Shown one piece after another: positions 54,521-62,439 of a stretch of DNA of 64,000 nt; the stretch's first letter is position 1, and each line of letters begins with the position of its first letter. The DNA comes from Faecalibacterium sp. (GTDB lineage Bacteria > Bacillota > Clostridia > Oscillospirales > Ruminococcaceae), in contig JAHHRL010000001.1 in NCBI GenBank assembly GCA_020025825.1, forward strand, positions 248,001 to 312,000. Reading direction: 5' to 3'. Below the pieces are notes generated by a model that saw only the letters and a program-made list of their open reading frames with translations, searched no databases and was not told the origin of the DNA. The translations under genes and the position numbers were made by a program.

Positions 54521-54780
54521 GGAAAGAGTCTTTCCAAAGCAAATCCGACCGCCGATGAAAATCGGCTGAGGCCATACGGACAGCCGGGTCGAATGCCGAA
54601 AATCGTGAAAACACGGTTGGCAACTTCTGTTGCCTTATTGATTGAGTTAAAAGCTCAGTTTTATAAGTTGGTTACTATAAACCAGTGCCGCGAGGCATAC
54701 ACTTGTGAAATGGTCAATAAGAGTAGTAAAAGTATTTTTGCTATATAGACTCTGATCCATTATGATTACCGCTCACCGGA
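54521..54780 (+). promoter_or_regulatory. Structured leader RNA, copy 2, between the two potD genes
   Basis: Identical to 50154-50413 except at four positions (54546 C for A, 54608 A for G, 54649 A for G, 54769 C for G), none disrupting a helix drawn for copy 1; two lie in hairpin loops. It begins 19 nt after the potD1 stop, and no -35/-10 pair is visible in that gap, so it is probably read as part of the operon transcript. The 100 nt after it have diverged from copy 1 but keep a CCCTTTT/AAAAGGG hairpin and a terminator. It would attenuate potD2 alone. Confidence 0.75.
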
Positions 54781-54840
54781 CTGCAATCCACCCTTTTGCA
54801 CAAAAAGGGAAAGGTGGGTATGGTTCGTCATACGATTCCA

Positions 54841-54875
54841 AGTGGTATGCTGCAAAAGCGGCATACCACTTTTTT
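54841..54875 (+). terminator. Intrinsic terminator/attenuator of leader copy 2
   Basis: AGTGGTATGCTGC, AAAA loop, GCGGCATACCACT, then six T; 13 pairs in register with the copy-1 terminator. C-G at pair 3 has become T-A, and G-T at pair 9 has become G-C. It ends 31 nt before the potD2 start. Confidence 0.88.
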
Positions 54876-54906
54876 GTTTGTAAAAAATTGCTGGGAGGAT
54901 ATGACG

Positions 54907-56022
54907 ATGAAAAAGAAAATTGCAGCCCTGACCGTGGTGCTCTCCATGGTTTTAGCAATGGTGCTGACCGGCTGCGGTGGCAGCTCGGGTAAGCTGGTAT
55001 TGAATGTGTACAACTGGGGCGAGTACATCTCCGACGGCAGCGATGGCACACTGGATACCATCCGTGCTTTTGAGGACTGGTATGAAGAAACCTACGGCAC
55101 CCCCGTAACAGTGAACTATACTACCTACCCCTCCAACGAGGATATGTACAACAAGCTGTCCAACGGAGCTGTCAGCTATGACGTTATTATTCCCTCTGAC
55201 TACATGATTGCACGTATGGCAGAGGAAGGCCTGCTGCAGCCGCTGAACTTTGACAATATCCCCAACTATCAGTACATCAACGAGTCTTTCCACGGCCTGT
55301 ACTATGACCCGGAAGATATGTACTCTGTGCCTTACACCTACGGTATTGTGGGCGTTATTTATGACGCAAACAAGGTGGATGAAGCAGACGTTGGCGGCTG
55401 GGACCTGATGTGGAACGAAAAGTATGCAGGAGATATTTTGCAGTACAACAACTCCCGTGACGCATTCGGCACCGCAATGTACAAGCTGGGAATTGACGTA
55501 AACACCAACGACAAGGCTGAGTGGGAGCGTGCAGCGGATGAACTGATCAACCAGCGTCCTCTGGTTAAGAGCTATGTGATGGACGAGATTTTTAACATGA
55601 TGGAATCCGGTGAGGCTGCGATTGGCTCTTACTATGCCGGTGACTATTTCATCATGCGGGATGCACAGGCAGAGCATATTGACTTGCAGTTTTATTACCC
55701 AGAGCAGACGAACTTCTTTGTAGATGCCATGTGCATTCCCACTTGCGCACAGAACAAGGAGCTGGCAGAAATCTTTATCAACTACATGCTTTCTGAGGAA
55801 GCAGGCATTGCAAATGCTGAATACATCAGCTATGCGTGCCCGAACCGCCTTGTTTATGAAAATGAGCAATACATTCAGGATATGGGCGAGGATGTCATTG
55901 AAATCCTTTACCCGGAACTGGGCGATTTTTCGGAAAAGTATAACCAGTATGCCTATCGCAATTTGACTCCGGAAATGCTGGATTATTTGAATACCCTGTG
56001 GGAGAACTTGAAAATCAATTGA
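54907..56022 (+). CDS. potD: Spermidine/putrescine-binding lipoprotein PotD, copy 2
   Basis: 371 residues. The ATG at 54907 is 8 nt after GGGAGG; an ATG at 54901 is too close. Lipobox LTGCGGS as in copy 1. Residues 1-225 are almost identical to PotD1, with DNA identity nearly complete to about 55490. Then it diverges: MRDAQAEHIDLQFYYPEQ versus MQDAQADSVDLKFYYPEK, and the C-terminal 50 residues differ at many positions. It has its own leader RNA but no second potABC, so it would share the permease. A changed ligand preference is possible, because part of the second lobe differs. Confidence 0.93.
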   Translation: MKKKIAALTVVLSMVLAMVLTGCGGSSGKLVLNVYNWGEYISDGSDGTLDTIRAFEDWYEETYGTPVTVNYTTYPSNEDMYNKLSNGAVSYDVIIPSDYMIARMAEEGLLQPLNFDNIPNYQYINESFHGLYYDPEDMYSVPYTYGIVGVIYDANKVDEADVGGWDLMWNEKYAGDILQYNNSRDAFGTAMYKLGIDVNTNDKAEWERAADELINQRPLVKSYVMDEIFNMMESGEAAIGSYYAGDYFIMRDAQAEHIDLQFYYPEQTNFFVDAMCIPTCAQNKELAEIFINYMLSEEAGIANAEYISYACPNRLVYENEQYIQDMGEDVIEILYPELGDFSEKYNQYAYRNLTPEMLDYLNTLWENLKIN

Positions 56023-56035
56023 TAGGGTTCCTGCA

Positions 56036-56073
56036 AAAAAGGCCGTGCGGCAAATTGCCGCACGGCCTTTTGA
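56036..56073. terminator. Bidirectional intrinsic terminator
   Basis: AAAAGGCCGTGCGGCA with a short AT loop and perfect complement ending TTTT; between potD2 and the converging cls. Confidence 0.92.
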
Positions 56074-56084
56074 TATACTTTTTG

Positions 56085-57680
56085 TTACATCAGAGGTGCT
56101 ACGATTTTTAACAGCCAACCGAAAATGCGTGTGGAATACTTTTCGTTGCGGATAGTTTCCTGCGTAACCAGCTGACTTTTCTCGATTGTGTTTAGGAAGT
56201 CAGCCTTGATATCGCTAATAGCGGCAACATCTTGCATATAAGCGGCACACTCAAAGTTCAGGTACAGGCTGCGGTAGTCCAAATTGATTGTACCGACAAC
56301 TGCTTTTTTATCGTCACTAACAAATACTTTTGAATGTACGAAGCCGGGGGTGTACTCGTAGATTTTTACACCGGCGGTTACAAGCTGCTTATAATGCCGT
56401 TTTGCAAGGAAGAATGCATACTTTTTATCGGGAATGTGCGGAATCAGGATGCGAACATCAATACCACGCTTTGCCGCAAATGTCAGGGCGGTAATGGTTT
56501 GCTCGTCCAAAATCAGGTAGGGGGTCATGATATATACGTAATCTTCCGCACGGTTCAAAATATCCAGATAAACCGTTTCACCAATACGCTCATCATCCAG
56601 AGGGCTATCACAATAAGGAAGGATATAGCCTTTTGCGTCAGGCTGAGGATACTGACCGGGAGCCGGCAGGTACTTGGCAAAAGAGTGAACGTGTTCGTCG
56701 GCGTTCCACATTTGCAGGAACATCAAAACAAAACCTCGAACAGCATCGCCCTTTACCATAACTGCGGCATCTTTCCAATGGCCATAGGGAGGATTGATAT
56801 TGATATATTTATCTTCCAGATTGACACCGCCTGTAAATGCGGTATGACCATCAATAATTAAAATCTTGCGGTGGTCTCGATTGTTATAATGGGTACTCAT
56901 CATGGGACGAGGGGGAGCATACATTTTGCACTGGATGCCCTGCCGCTCCAACTGCTTGGGGTAAGTATAAGGCAGGCTGAAGATAGCATTGTTGCCGTCA
57001 TACAGGAAACGCACCTCAACACCTTCGGCCACTTTGCGAAGCAATAGGTCCAGAATTTTGCTCCACATATAACCCTGACCAACGGCAAAGTACTCCAAAA
57101 AGATGTAATGCTCGGCCTTTTCCATTTCTTCCAGCATGGCCTCAAATTTTGCTTCGCCAACAGGATAGTAGGTGGCGGTGCTGTTTTCGAATACCTGACA
57201 GCCACCATGGGCAGATGTGTAGGAGGCTAAATCATGCAAGGGTTTATTGGTTTGCTTTAGCTTATCCATTACTTTGGACTGGTCTGCAACGTACTGCAGA
57301 CTTTCTACTTCGATGTCGCGCAATACCTTTTGGTTGATGCGATGTCCTAAGTCTAAACGTATGTACCAGTACATCAAGGCGCCAAAGATAGGGATGACGG
57401 CAATTAGTGCACACCAAGATAACTTTACAGTAGGGTCTTCATCGGTGTTCAAAATGAAAGCCATCATGAATGCCATCAGAATAGAAGAACCACTGAAGTA
57501 GAGTGGGACGTAGTCTTCCAAAAAGTGAAAGAAGGAGAACATAATGCCAAACTGCAATGCCAGAAGAAGAAGGATAACAGCAGTACGTCCGAATAAGATG
57601 CTGAAAAGGCTGCGCTTACCTTGTGATACCAGATGGTACCGTTCCAGCTCACGTAGTTTTTCTCGGTCGATAATTTGCAA
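56085..57680 (-). CDS. cls: Cardiolipin synthase (second copy)
   Basis: 531 residues from a TTG at 57680, which lies 7 nt after AAAGGGAGG; the longer frame to 57962 includes this site and non-coding DNA. Two membrane helices, then PLD motifs HRDHRKILIIDG and FVHSKVFVSDD; SPLDDERIGETVYLDILNRA and GTINLDYRSLYLNFE as in the first cls. The N-terminal soluble stretch (IIDREKLRELERYH) before the helices is absent in the other copy. Makes cardiolipin from phosphatidylglycerol; the two copies could serve different conditions. Confidence 0.92.
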   Translation of the reverse strand: MQIIDREKLRELERYHLVSQGKRSLFSILFGRTAVILLLLALQFGIMFSFFHFLEDYVPLYFSGSSILMAFMMAFILNTDEDPTVKLSWCALIAVIPIFGALMYWYIRLDLGHRINQKVLRDIEVESLQYVADQSKVMDKLKQTNKPLHDLASYTSAHGGCQVFENSTATYYPVGEAKFEAMLEEMEKAEHYIFLEYFAVGQGYMWSKILDLLLRKVAEGVEVRFLYDGNNAIFSLPYTYPKQLERQGIQCKMYAPPRPMMSTHYNNRDHRKILIIDGHTAFTGGVNLEDKYININPPYGHWKDAAVMVKGDAVRGFVLMFLQMWNADEHVHSFAKYLPAPGQYPQPDAKGYILPYCDSPLDDERIGETVYLDILNRAEDYVYIMTPYLILDEQTITALTFAAKRGIDVRILIPHIPDKKYAFFLAKRHYKQLVTAGVKIYEYTPGFVHSKVFVSDDKKAVVGTINLDYRSLYLNFECAAYMQDVAAISDIKADFLNTIEKSQLVTQETIRNEKYSTRIFGWLLKIVAPLM

Positions 57681-57832
57681 GATAAAACCTCCCTTTAGAT
57701 AATCACTACGTACAATAGTACGTGTCGAATAATGGAACTTCAAGAGGTAATTGTAAATTTTGGTGCAGTTTTGAATATTTTTATACCCGGCGGGCAGACT
57801 ACCAACAACAAAATAAAGGCAGGAGAACGGGT

Positions 57833-58834
57833 ATGAAACGGAAGAAAAGCAAAAAGTGGATTGCATATTTAGTGGCTGCAGGCATGGCTTTGAGCTTAAG
57901 CGGCTGCTTTGGAGAAAACAATACTGCCCCCACCCCCAGTGCCAGCCCGGATAAACCGGCAAATGCGGAACAAGTACGCACAGGTATGGGCATTATGACG
58001 CAGTGCAAAGGCGGAGAAAAGCAGGGAACGATTACAGTGACTGCCGCCGGGGTGCTGCTGGACCAGCAAGGAAGAATTTTGCGATGTGTAGTGGACGAAG
58101 CAGAATGTGAACTGACAGAACGAGACGTTGGTGTTTTGGGAATGCCGGATATGTATCGCACCAAGTATGAACGTGGTACAGAGTATGGGCTGAAAAAAGC
58201 ATCTTCCATTGAAAAAGAATGGAACGAACAGGTAGATGCTTTTTGTGATGCGGTAAAGGGCAAAAAGCCGGAAGAAGTAAAGAAACTGATGAAGAAGGAT
58301 GGGTATGCGGTTGACAGCCTGTCCGGTTGTACGATTCAGGTAGAACCATATGTGAATGCAATTGAAAAAGCTTGCAAAAATGCAAAGGCATTGGGTGCAA
58401 CGAAAGAGGATAGCATTCGACTGGGAACGGTTATACACATTGGCGGTATGAAAACGGCATTTGAAAAGCCGGGCGAAGCACAAATTACCGCTACCTTTGC
58501 ATTACTATCCAAAGACAGCAACGGTTATGTGACCAGTGCGGTATTAGATGAAGTAGAGCCTGTACTGAAAGTGGAAGATAACAAGGAAATGGCTGTACCG
58601 AATGAACCGGTAAAAACAAAGATGGATCAGGGTGACAGCTACGGCTTAAAAAAGGCATCTAAGATTGGCCGGGAGTGGTACGAACAGAGCGAAGGACTGG
58701 CACAGTTTTTGAAGGGGAAAAACTTAGGACAGATACAGGGGATTCCGGCAAACGGAAGCGACCCGGATTTGGCGGCGGTTTGCACCATTTCTATCAGTGA
58801 CTTGATGGCGGCGGTCAGCAAGGCAGCGGAATAA
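57833..58834 (+). CDS. Lipoprotein with two internal repeats, function unknown
   Basis: 333 residues from ATG at 57833 after AGGAGA. Signal peptide with lipobox LSLSGC (C25), then a Pro/Ser/Thr-rich linker. The mature part holds two similar units: unit 1 around MGIMTQCKGG...TEYGLKKASSIEKEWNEQVDAF...LSGCTIQVEPYVNAIEKA, unit 2 around ...DSYGLKKASKIGREWYEQSEGLAQF...AVCTISISDLMAAVSKA. Each has a Y-G-L-K-K-A-S motif and ends in C-T-I, followed by a helix. The C-T-I ending recalls FMN-binding-like or pheromone-type lipoprotein repeats, but no function is claimed. It is divergent from cls across an intergenic ACGTAC-AATA-GTACGT inverted repeat (57708-57723). Confidence 0.8.
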   Translation: MKRKKSKKWIAYLVAAGMALSLSGCFGENNTAPTPSASPDKPANAEQVRTGMGIMTQCKGGEKQGTITVTAAGVLLDQQGRILRCVVDEAECELTERDVGVLGMPDMYRTKYERGTEYGLKKASSIEKEWNEQVDAFCDAVKGKKPEEVKKLMKKDGYAVDSLSGCTIQVEPYVNAIEKACKNAKALGATKEDSIRLGTVIHIGGMKTAFEKPGEAQITATFALLSKDSNGYVTSAVLDEVEPVLKVEDNKEMAVPNEPVKTKMDQGDSYGLKKASKIGREWYEQSEGLAQFLKGKNLGQIQGIPANGSDPDLAAVCTISISDLMAAVSKAAE

Positions 58835-58844
58835 GCCACATCTA

Positions 58845-58873
58845 TTGACAATACGACGAAAAGTAAGTAAAAT
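58845..58873 (+). promoter_or_regulatory. Promoter of the T-box-valS transcript
   Basis: TTGACA, 17-nt spacer, TAAAAT, about 15 nt before the T-box stem I region. Confidence 0.8.
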
Positions 58874-58884
58874 ACGGTAGTATA

Positions 58885-59128
58885 AATGCGCTGATAAAGA
58901 GTGTGCGGAGAGCGTTTTTCTTTTCAGAGAGCCGGCGGTTGGTGAAAGCCGGTAAAGAAAGCTCTGCACTGTCGCTTTTGAGCAGAAACGGTGAAGAATG
59001 TAGTCGTTTTCGGGTTTGCCTCACGTTATCGGGGCAGTCAAGGGGCAGCCTGAGGGCTGCAATTTGGGTGGTACCGCGGTTTTACAAAGCCGTCCCATGG
59101 AAATTATGTCCGTGGGGCGGCTTTTTTA
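58885..59128 (+). promoter_or_regulatory. T-box riboswitch of valS
   Basis: Leader with AGAGAGCCGGCGGTTGGTG stem I landmarks, the T-box sequence GGGTGGTACCGCGG at 59066-59079 (the UGG bulge that binds the uncharged tRNA acceptor), and a terminator from AAAGCCGTCCCATGG to CGGCTTTTTT (59085-59128). Uncharged tRNA-Val would favour the antiterminator and valS expression. The specifier could be GTA at 59000-59002 or the adjacent GTC; I could not settle the stem I register. Confidence 0.92.
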
Positions 59129-59160
59129 CGCCCCGCATAATCAGGGAGGAGTATTTACTT

Positions 59161-61866
59161 ATGAAAGAACTGGCAAAGCAGTATGACCCCAGCCAGGTAG
59201 AGGACAGAATCTATCAATTCTGGCTGGACGGCGGCTACTTCCACACGAAGGCCGACTCAAAAAAGAAACCCTATACCATTGTGATGCCGCCCCCGAATGT
59301 TACGGGCCAGCTGCACATGGGCCACGCAGTGGACAACACCATGCAGGACATTCTGATTCGTTCCAAGCGTATGCAGGGCTATGCTGCACTGTGGGTGCCC
59401 GGCACTGACCATGCCTCCATTGCTACGGAAGCTAAGGTTGTTGAGGCAATGGCTAAGGAAGGCCTGACCAAGGATATGCTGGGCCGTGACGGCTTTTTGG
59501 AGCGTGCTTGGGACTGGAAAAACACTTACGGCAATCGCATTGTAAACCAGCTGAAGAAGCTGGGCTCCAGCTGTGACTGGGAGCGTGAGCGCTTTACCAT
59601 GGACGAGGGCTGCTCCGAAGCTGTTAAGGAAGTGTTTGTGCGCCTGTACAATGAGGGTAAGATTTACCGTGGAAACCGTCTGGTGAACTGGTGCCCCCAC
59701 TGCAAGACCTCTATTTCCGATGCTGAGGTTGAGCATGAGGAGCAGGACGGCAGCTTCTGGCATTTGCTGTACCCTGTTAAGGAAACCGGCGAGATGCTGG
59801 AACTGGCTACTACACGTCCTGAAACGATGCTGGGCGATACGGCTGTGGCTATCAACGGCGAGGACCCCCGCTATGCACATCTGCATGGCTGCCATGTCAT
59901 TCTGCCTTTGCTGAACAAGGAAATTCCCATTGTTTGCGATGAGCACGCAGACATGACCAAGGGTACCGGTGTTGTTAAGATTACTCCTGCACACGACCCC
60001 AACGACTTTGAAGTTGGCCAGCGCCACAATCTGCCTTTGGTACGTGTGTTCACTTATGACGGCCTGATGACCGGTGCAGCAGATAAGGCTGCAGCAGACG
60101 AACTGTTTGCAAGCGGCCGCGCTACCGTTGGTGAGCCTGAGGTTCTGGACTGCGGCAAGTACGCAGGTATGACCACCAAGGAAGCTCGCAAGGCAATTCT
60201 GGAGGACTTGAAGGCAGGCGGCTTCCTGAAGGAAATTGAGCCTTTGAAGCACGAGGTTGGCACTTGCTACCGCTGCCACACCACCATTGAGCCTATGATT
60301 TCCAAGCAGTGGTTTGTAAAGATGGATTCTCTGGCTGGCCCTGCAATTGAAAGCGTAGAGAAGGGCGAAATTAAGTTTGTGCCTGAGCGCTTTAACAAGA
60401 ACTACATGAACTGGATGCGCAACACTCGTGACTGGTGCATTAGCCGTCAGCTGTGGTGGGGCCACCAGATTCCTGCATGGTACTGTGCAGACTGCGGTGA
60501 GACCATTGTAGCAAAAGAAGCTCCCTGCACTTGCCCCAAGTGCGGCGGCACTCATTTGGACCAGGACCCCGACACACTGGACACCTGGTTCTCCAGTGCG
60601 CTGTGGCCCTTCAGCACTTTGGGCTGGCCCAACACGGACAGTGAGGACCTGAAGTACTTTTACCCCACCAACACGCTGGTTACCGGTTACGACATTATCG
60701 GCTTCTGGGTTAGCCGCATGATTTTCTCCGGTTTGGCTTACACGGGCAAGGCTCCGTTTGATACAGTTTGCATTCACGGTATTGTACGTGACAGTCAGGG
60801 CCGCAAGATGTCCAAGAGCTTGGGCAACGGTATTGACCCGCTGGAAGTTATTGCAGAGTACGGTGCTGACGCACTGCGCTTTATGCTGGTGGATGGCTCT
60901 ACCCCGGGCAACGATATGCGTTATTCGGAGGAGAAGGTTAAGGCTGCCCGCAACTTTGCAAATAAGCTGTGGAATGCAACCCGCTTTGTGCTGATGAACA
61001 TCCCTGAAGGCTTTGAGCCCGGCCTGCCCGCAGAAGATATGCTGGACATGAGCGACAAGTGGATTTTGACCAAGCTGAATCAGGTTGCTGCCGGCGTTAC
61101 GGAGAATCTGGACCACTATGAGATGGGTCTGGCTGCTGCAAAGATTAATAGCTTTATCTGGGAAGTGTACTGTGACTGGTACATCGAAATCACCAAGAGC
61201 CGCCTGAACAGCGGTGATGAAGCACAGGCTGACGCTGCACGCAAGGTTCTGGTTTACGTGCTGGATAAGGCACTGAAGCTGCTGCATCCCTTTATGCCGT
61301 TTATCACGGAAGAACTGTATCAGGCTTTGCCCGGCAGCGCAGAGACCATTATGACACAGGAATGGCCTACTGTTGACGAAGAGCACAACTGGCCCGCAGA
61401 GGAAGAAGACTTTAACAAGGTTATGGACTACATCAAGGCTGTGCGTGCTGTGCGTACCGACATGAATGTTCACCCTGCAAAGAAGACCAGTATGATTATT
61501 GAAACTGCTGACTCGGCTCCGTTTGAGAAGAGCAGCATTTACCTGGCAAAGTTTGCTTTTGCTACTGATGTTACCTTTACGGAAAAGTATGAGGGCAGCA
61601 CAGATGGCATGGTGCAGGTTTCGACCCACACGGCACGTGGCTTTATCCCCATGATGGAGCTGATTGACCGTGAAAAGGAACTGGCACGCCTGAATAAGGA
61701 AAAGGCTAAGGCTGAAAAAGAACTGGCTATGTTTGAAAATCAGCTGAAGAACCCCAAGTTTGTGGAGAAGGCTCCGGCAGCTTTGGTTGAAGAGGTCCGT
61801 GCTAAGGAAGCTCGCAGCCGTGACAAGCTGAACAATATTGAAGAAAGTATCCGCGCTTTGGGCTAA
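59161..61866 (+). CDS. valS: Valyl-tRNA synthetase
   Basis: 901 residues from ATG at 59161 after GGGAGGAG; the longer frame to 58903 crosses the T-box and is rejected. Class I signatures: PPPNVTGQLHMGHAVDNTM (HIGH) and GRKMSKSLGNG (KMSKS). The editing domain (near TTRPETMLGDTAVAI) and a C-terminal coiled coil (DREKELARLNKEKAKAEKEL) are present. Charges tRNA-Val. It lies behind the T-box and is followed by a terminator, then vanZ. Confidence 0.97.
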   Translation: MKELAKQYDPSQVEDRIYQFWLDGGYFHTKADSKKKPYTIVMPPPNVTGQLHMGHAVDNTMQDILIRSKRMQGYAALWVPGTDHASIATEAKVVEAMAKEGLTKDMLGRDGFLERAWDWKNTYGNRIVNQLKKLGSSCDWERERFTMDEGCSEAVKEVFVRLYNEGKIYRGNRLVNWCPHCKTSISDAEVEHEEQDGSFWHLLYPVKETGEMLELATTRPETMLGDTAVAINGEDPRYAHLHGCHVILPLLNKEIPIVCDEHADMTKGTGVVKITPAHDPNDFEVGQRHNLPLVRVFTYDGLMTGAADKAAADELFASGRATVGEPEVLDCGKYAGMTTKEARKAILEDLKAGGFLKEIEPLKHEVGTCYRCHTTIEPMISKQWFVKMDSLAGPAIESVEKGEIKFVPERFNKNYMNWMRNTRDWCISRQLWWGHQIPAWYCADCGETIVAKEAPCTCPKCGGTHLDQDPDTLDTWFSSALWPFSTLGWPNTDSEDLKYFYPTNTLVTGYDIIGFWVSRMIFSGLAYTGKAPFDTVCIHGIVRDSQGRKMSKSLGNGIDPLEVIAEYGADALRFMLVDGSTPGNDMRYSEEKVKAARNFANKLWNATRFVLMNIPEGFEPGLPAEDMLDMSDKWILTKLNQVAAGVTENLDHYEMGLAAAKINSFIWEVYCDWYIEITKSRLNSGDEAQADAARKVLVYVLDKALKLLHPFMPFITEELYQALPGSAETIMTQEWPTVDEEHNWPAEEEDFNKVMDYIKAVRAVRTDMNVHPAKKTSMIIETADSAPFEKSSIYLAKFAFATDVTFTEKYEGSTDGMVQVSTHTARGFIPMMELIDREKELARLNKEKAKAEKELAMFENQLKNPKFVEKAPAALVEEVRAKEARSRDKLNNIEESIRALG

Positions 61867-61883
61867 CCTGATATGAGTTGCGA

Positions 61884-61923
61884 GCGGGCGGCTGGGCAAA
61901 ACCCGCTGCCCGCTTGCTTTTTT
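61884..61923 (+). terminator. Intrinsic terminator of valS
   Basis: GCGGGC-GGC-(T)-GGG pairs with CCC-GCT-GCCCGC around CAAAA, then TTGCTTTTTT. The vanZ start lies 18 nt further on, so vanZ and the FolC-like gene depend on read-through or an unseen promoter. Confidence 0.88.
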
Positions 61924-61941
61924 CGGGAAAAGGAGCTTTTT

Positions 61942-62439
61942 GTGCAACAAACAAAAGTTTTGAAGCCGTGGCCACGTTGGGCAAAAGCAATCTGTTTTAC
62001 TGCGCTGGCAATTACGGTAGCGTTTATTTTTTCAAACTCGATGCAAGTGGGTGTGGAATCCTCTGAACGAAGCGGTTTGATATTGAGCAGGCTTTTAGAG
62101 TGGCTGCCATTTTTGGGCGGCTGGTTTACCGAACACATTTTGCGGAAGCTGGGGCATTTTTTAGAATATGCACTGGCAGGTTTTTGGCTGCTATTATGTT
62201 TGCGCAGCTGCACTACGCAGATAAGAAAATATATGGCTAGGCCTTTGTTAGCCGGAATACTGATTGCGCTGAGTGATGAAACCATTCAACTTTTTGTGCC
62301 CGGACGAAGCGGACAGGTTACGGATGTATGGATTGACAGCTTTGGTGTGGTTTGCGGATTGTTGGTTACCTGGTGTATTGTTGGAATTATAGAAATAGAT
62401 GCTGCGCATAAGCGTGGCAAAACGGGAGGTGCAGTATGA
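61942..62439 (+). CDS. VanZ-family membrane protein
   Basis: 165 residues from a GTG at 61942, 6 nt after AAGGAG; the in-frame ATG at 61873 would place the terminator inside the gene. About four helices: ICFTALAITVAFIFSNSM, FLEYALAGFWLLLCL, RPLLAGILIALSDETIQLF, FGVVCGLLVTWCIVGIIE. HILRKLGHFLEYALAG and SDETIQLFVPGRSGQVTDV are the VanZ motifs. VanZ proteins give low-level teicoplanin resistance in one case; the general role is unknown. Its stop overlaps the next gene by 4 nt (ATGA), so the two are translationally coupled. Confidence 0.88.
   Translation: MQQTKVLKPWPRWAKAICFTALAITVAFIFSNSMQVGVESSERSGLILSRLLEWLPFLGGWFTEHILRKLGHFLEYALAGFWLLLCLRSCTTQIRKYMARPLLAGILIALSDETIQLFVPGRSGQVTDVWIDSFGVVCGLLVTWCIVGIIEIDAAHKRGKTGGAV

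Noticed and set aside
58903..59160. N-terminal extension of ValS
   Set aside because: This stretch is the T-box leader. The ATG at 59161 has GGGAGGAG and begins the known ValS N-terminus.
59257..61950. 897-codon minus-strand open frame opposite valS
   Set aside because: A shadow of the strongly biased valS codons. It has no ribosome site and no recognisable domain, and a complete ValS lies on the other strand.
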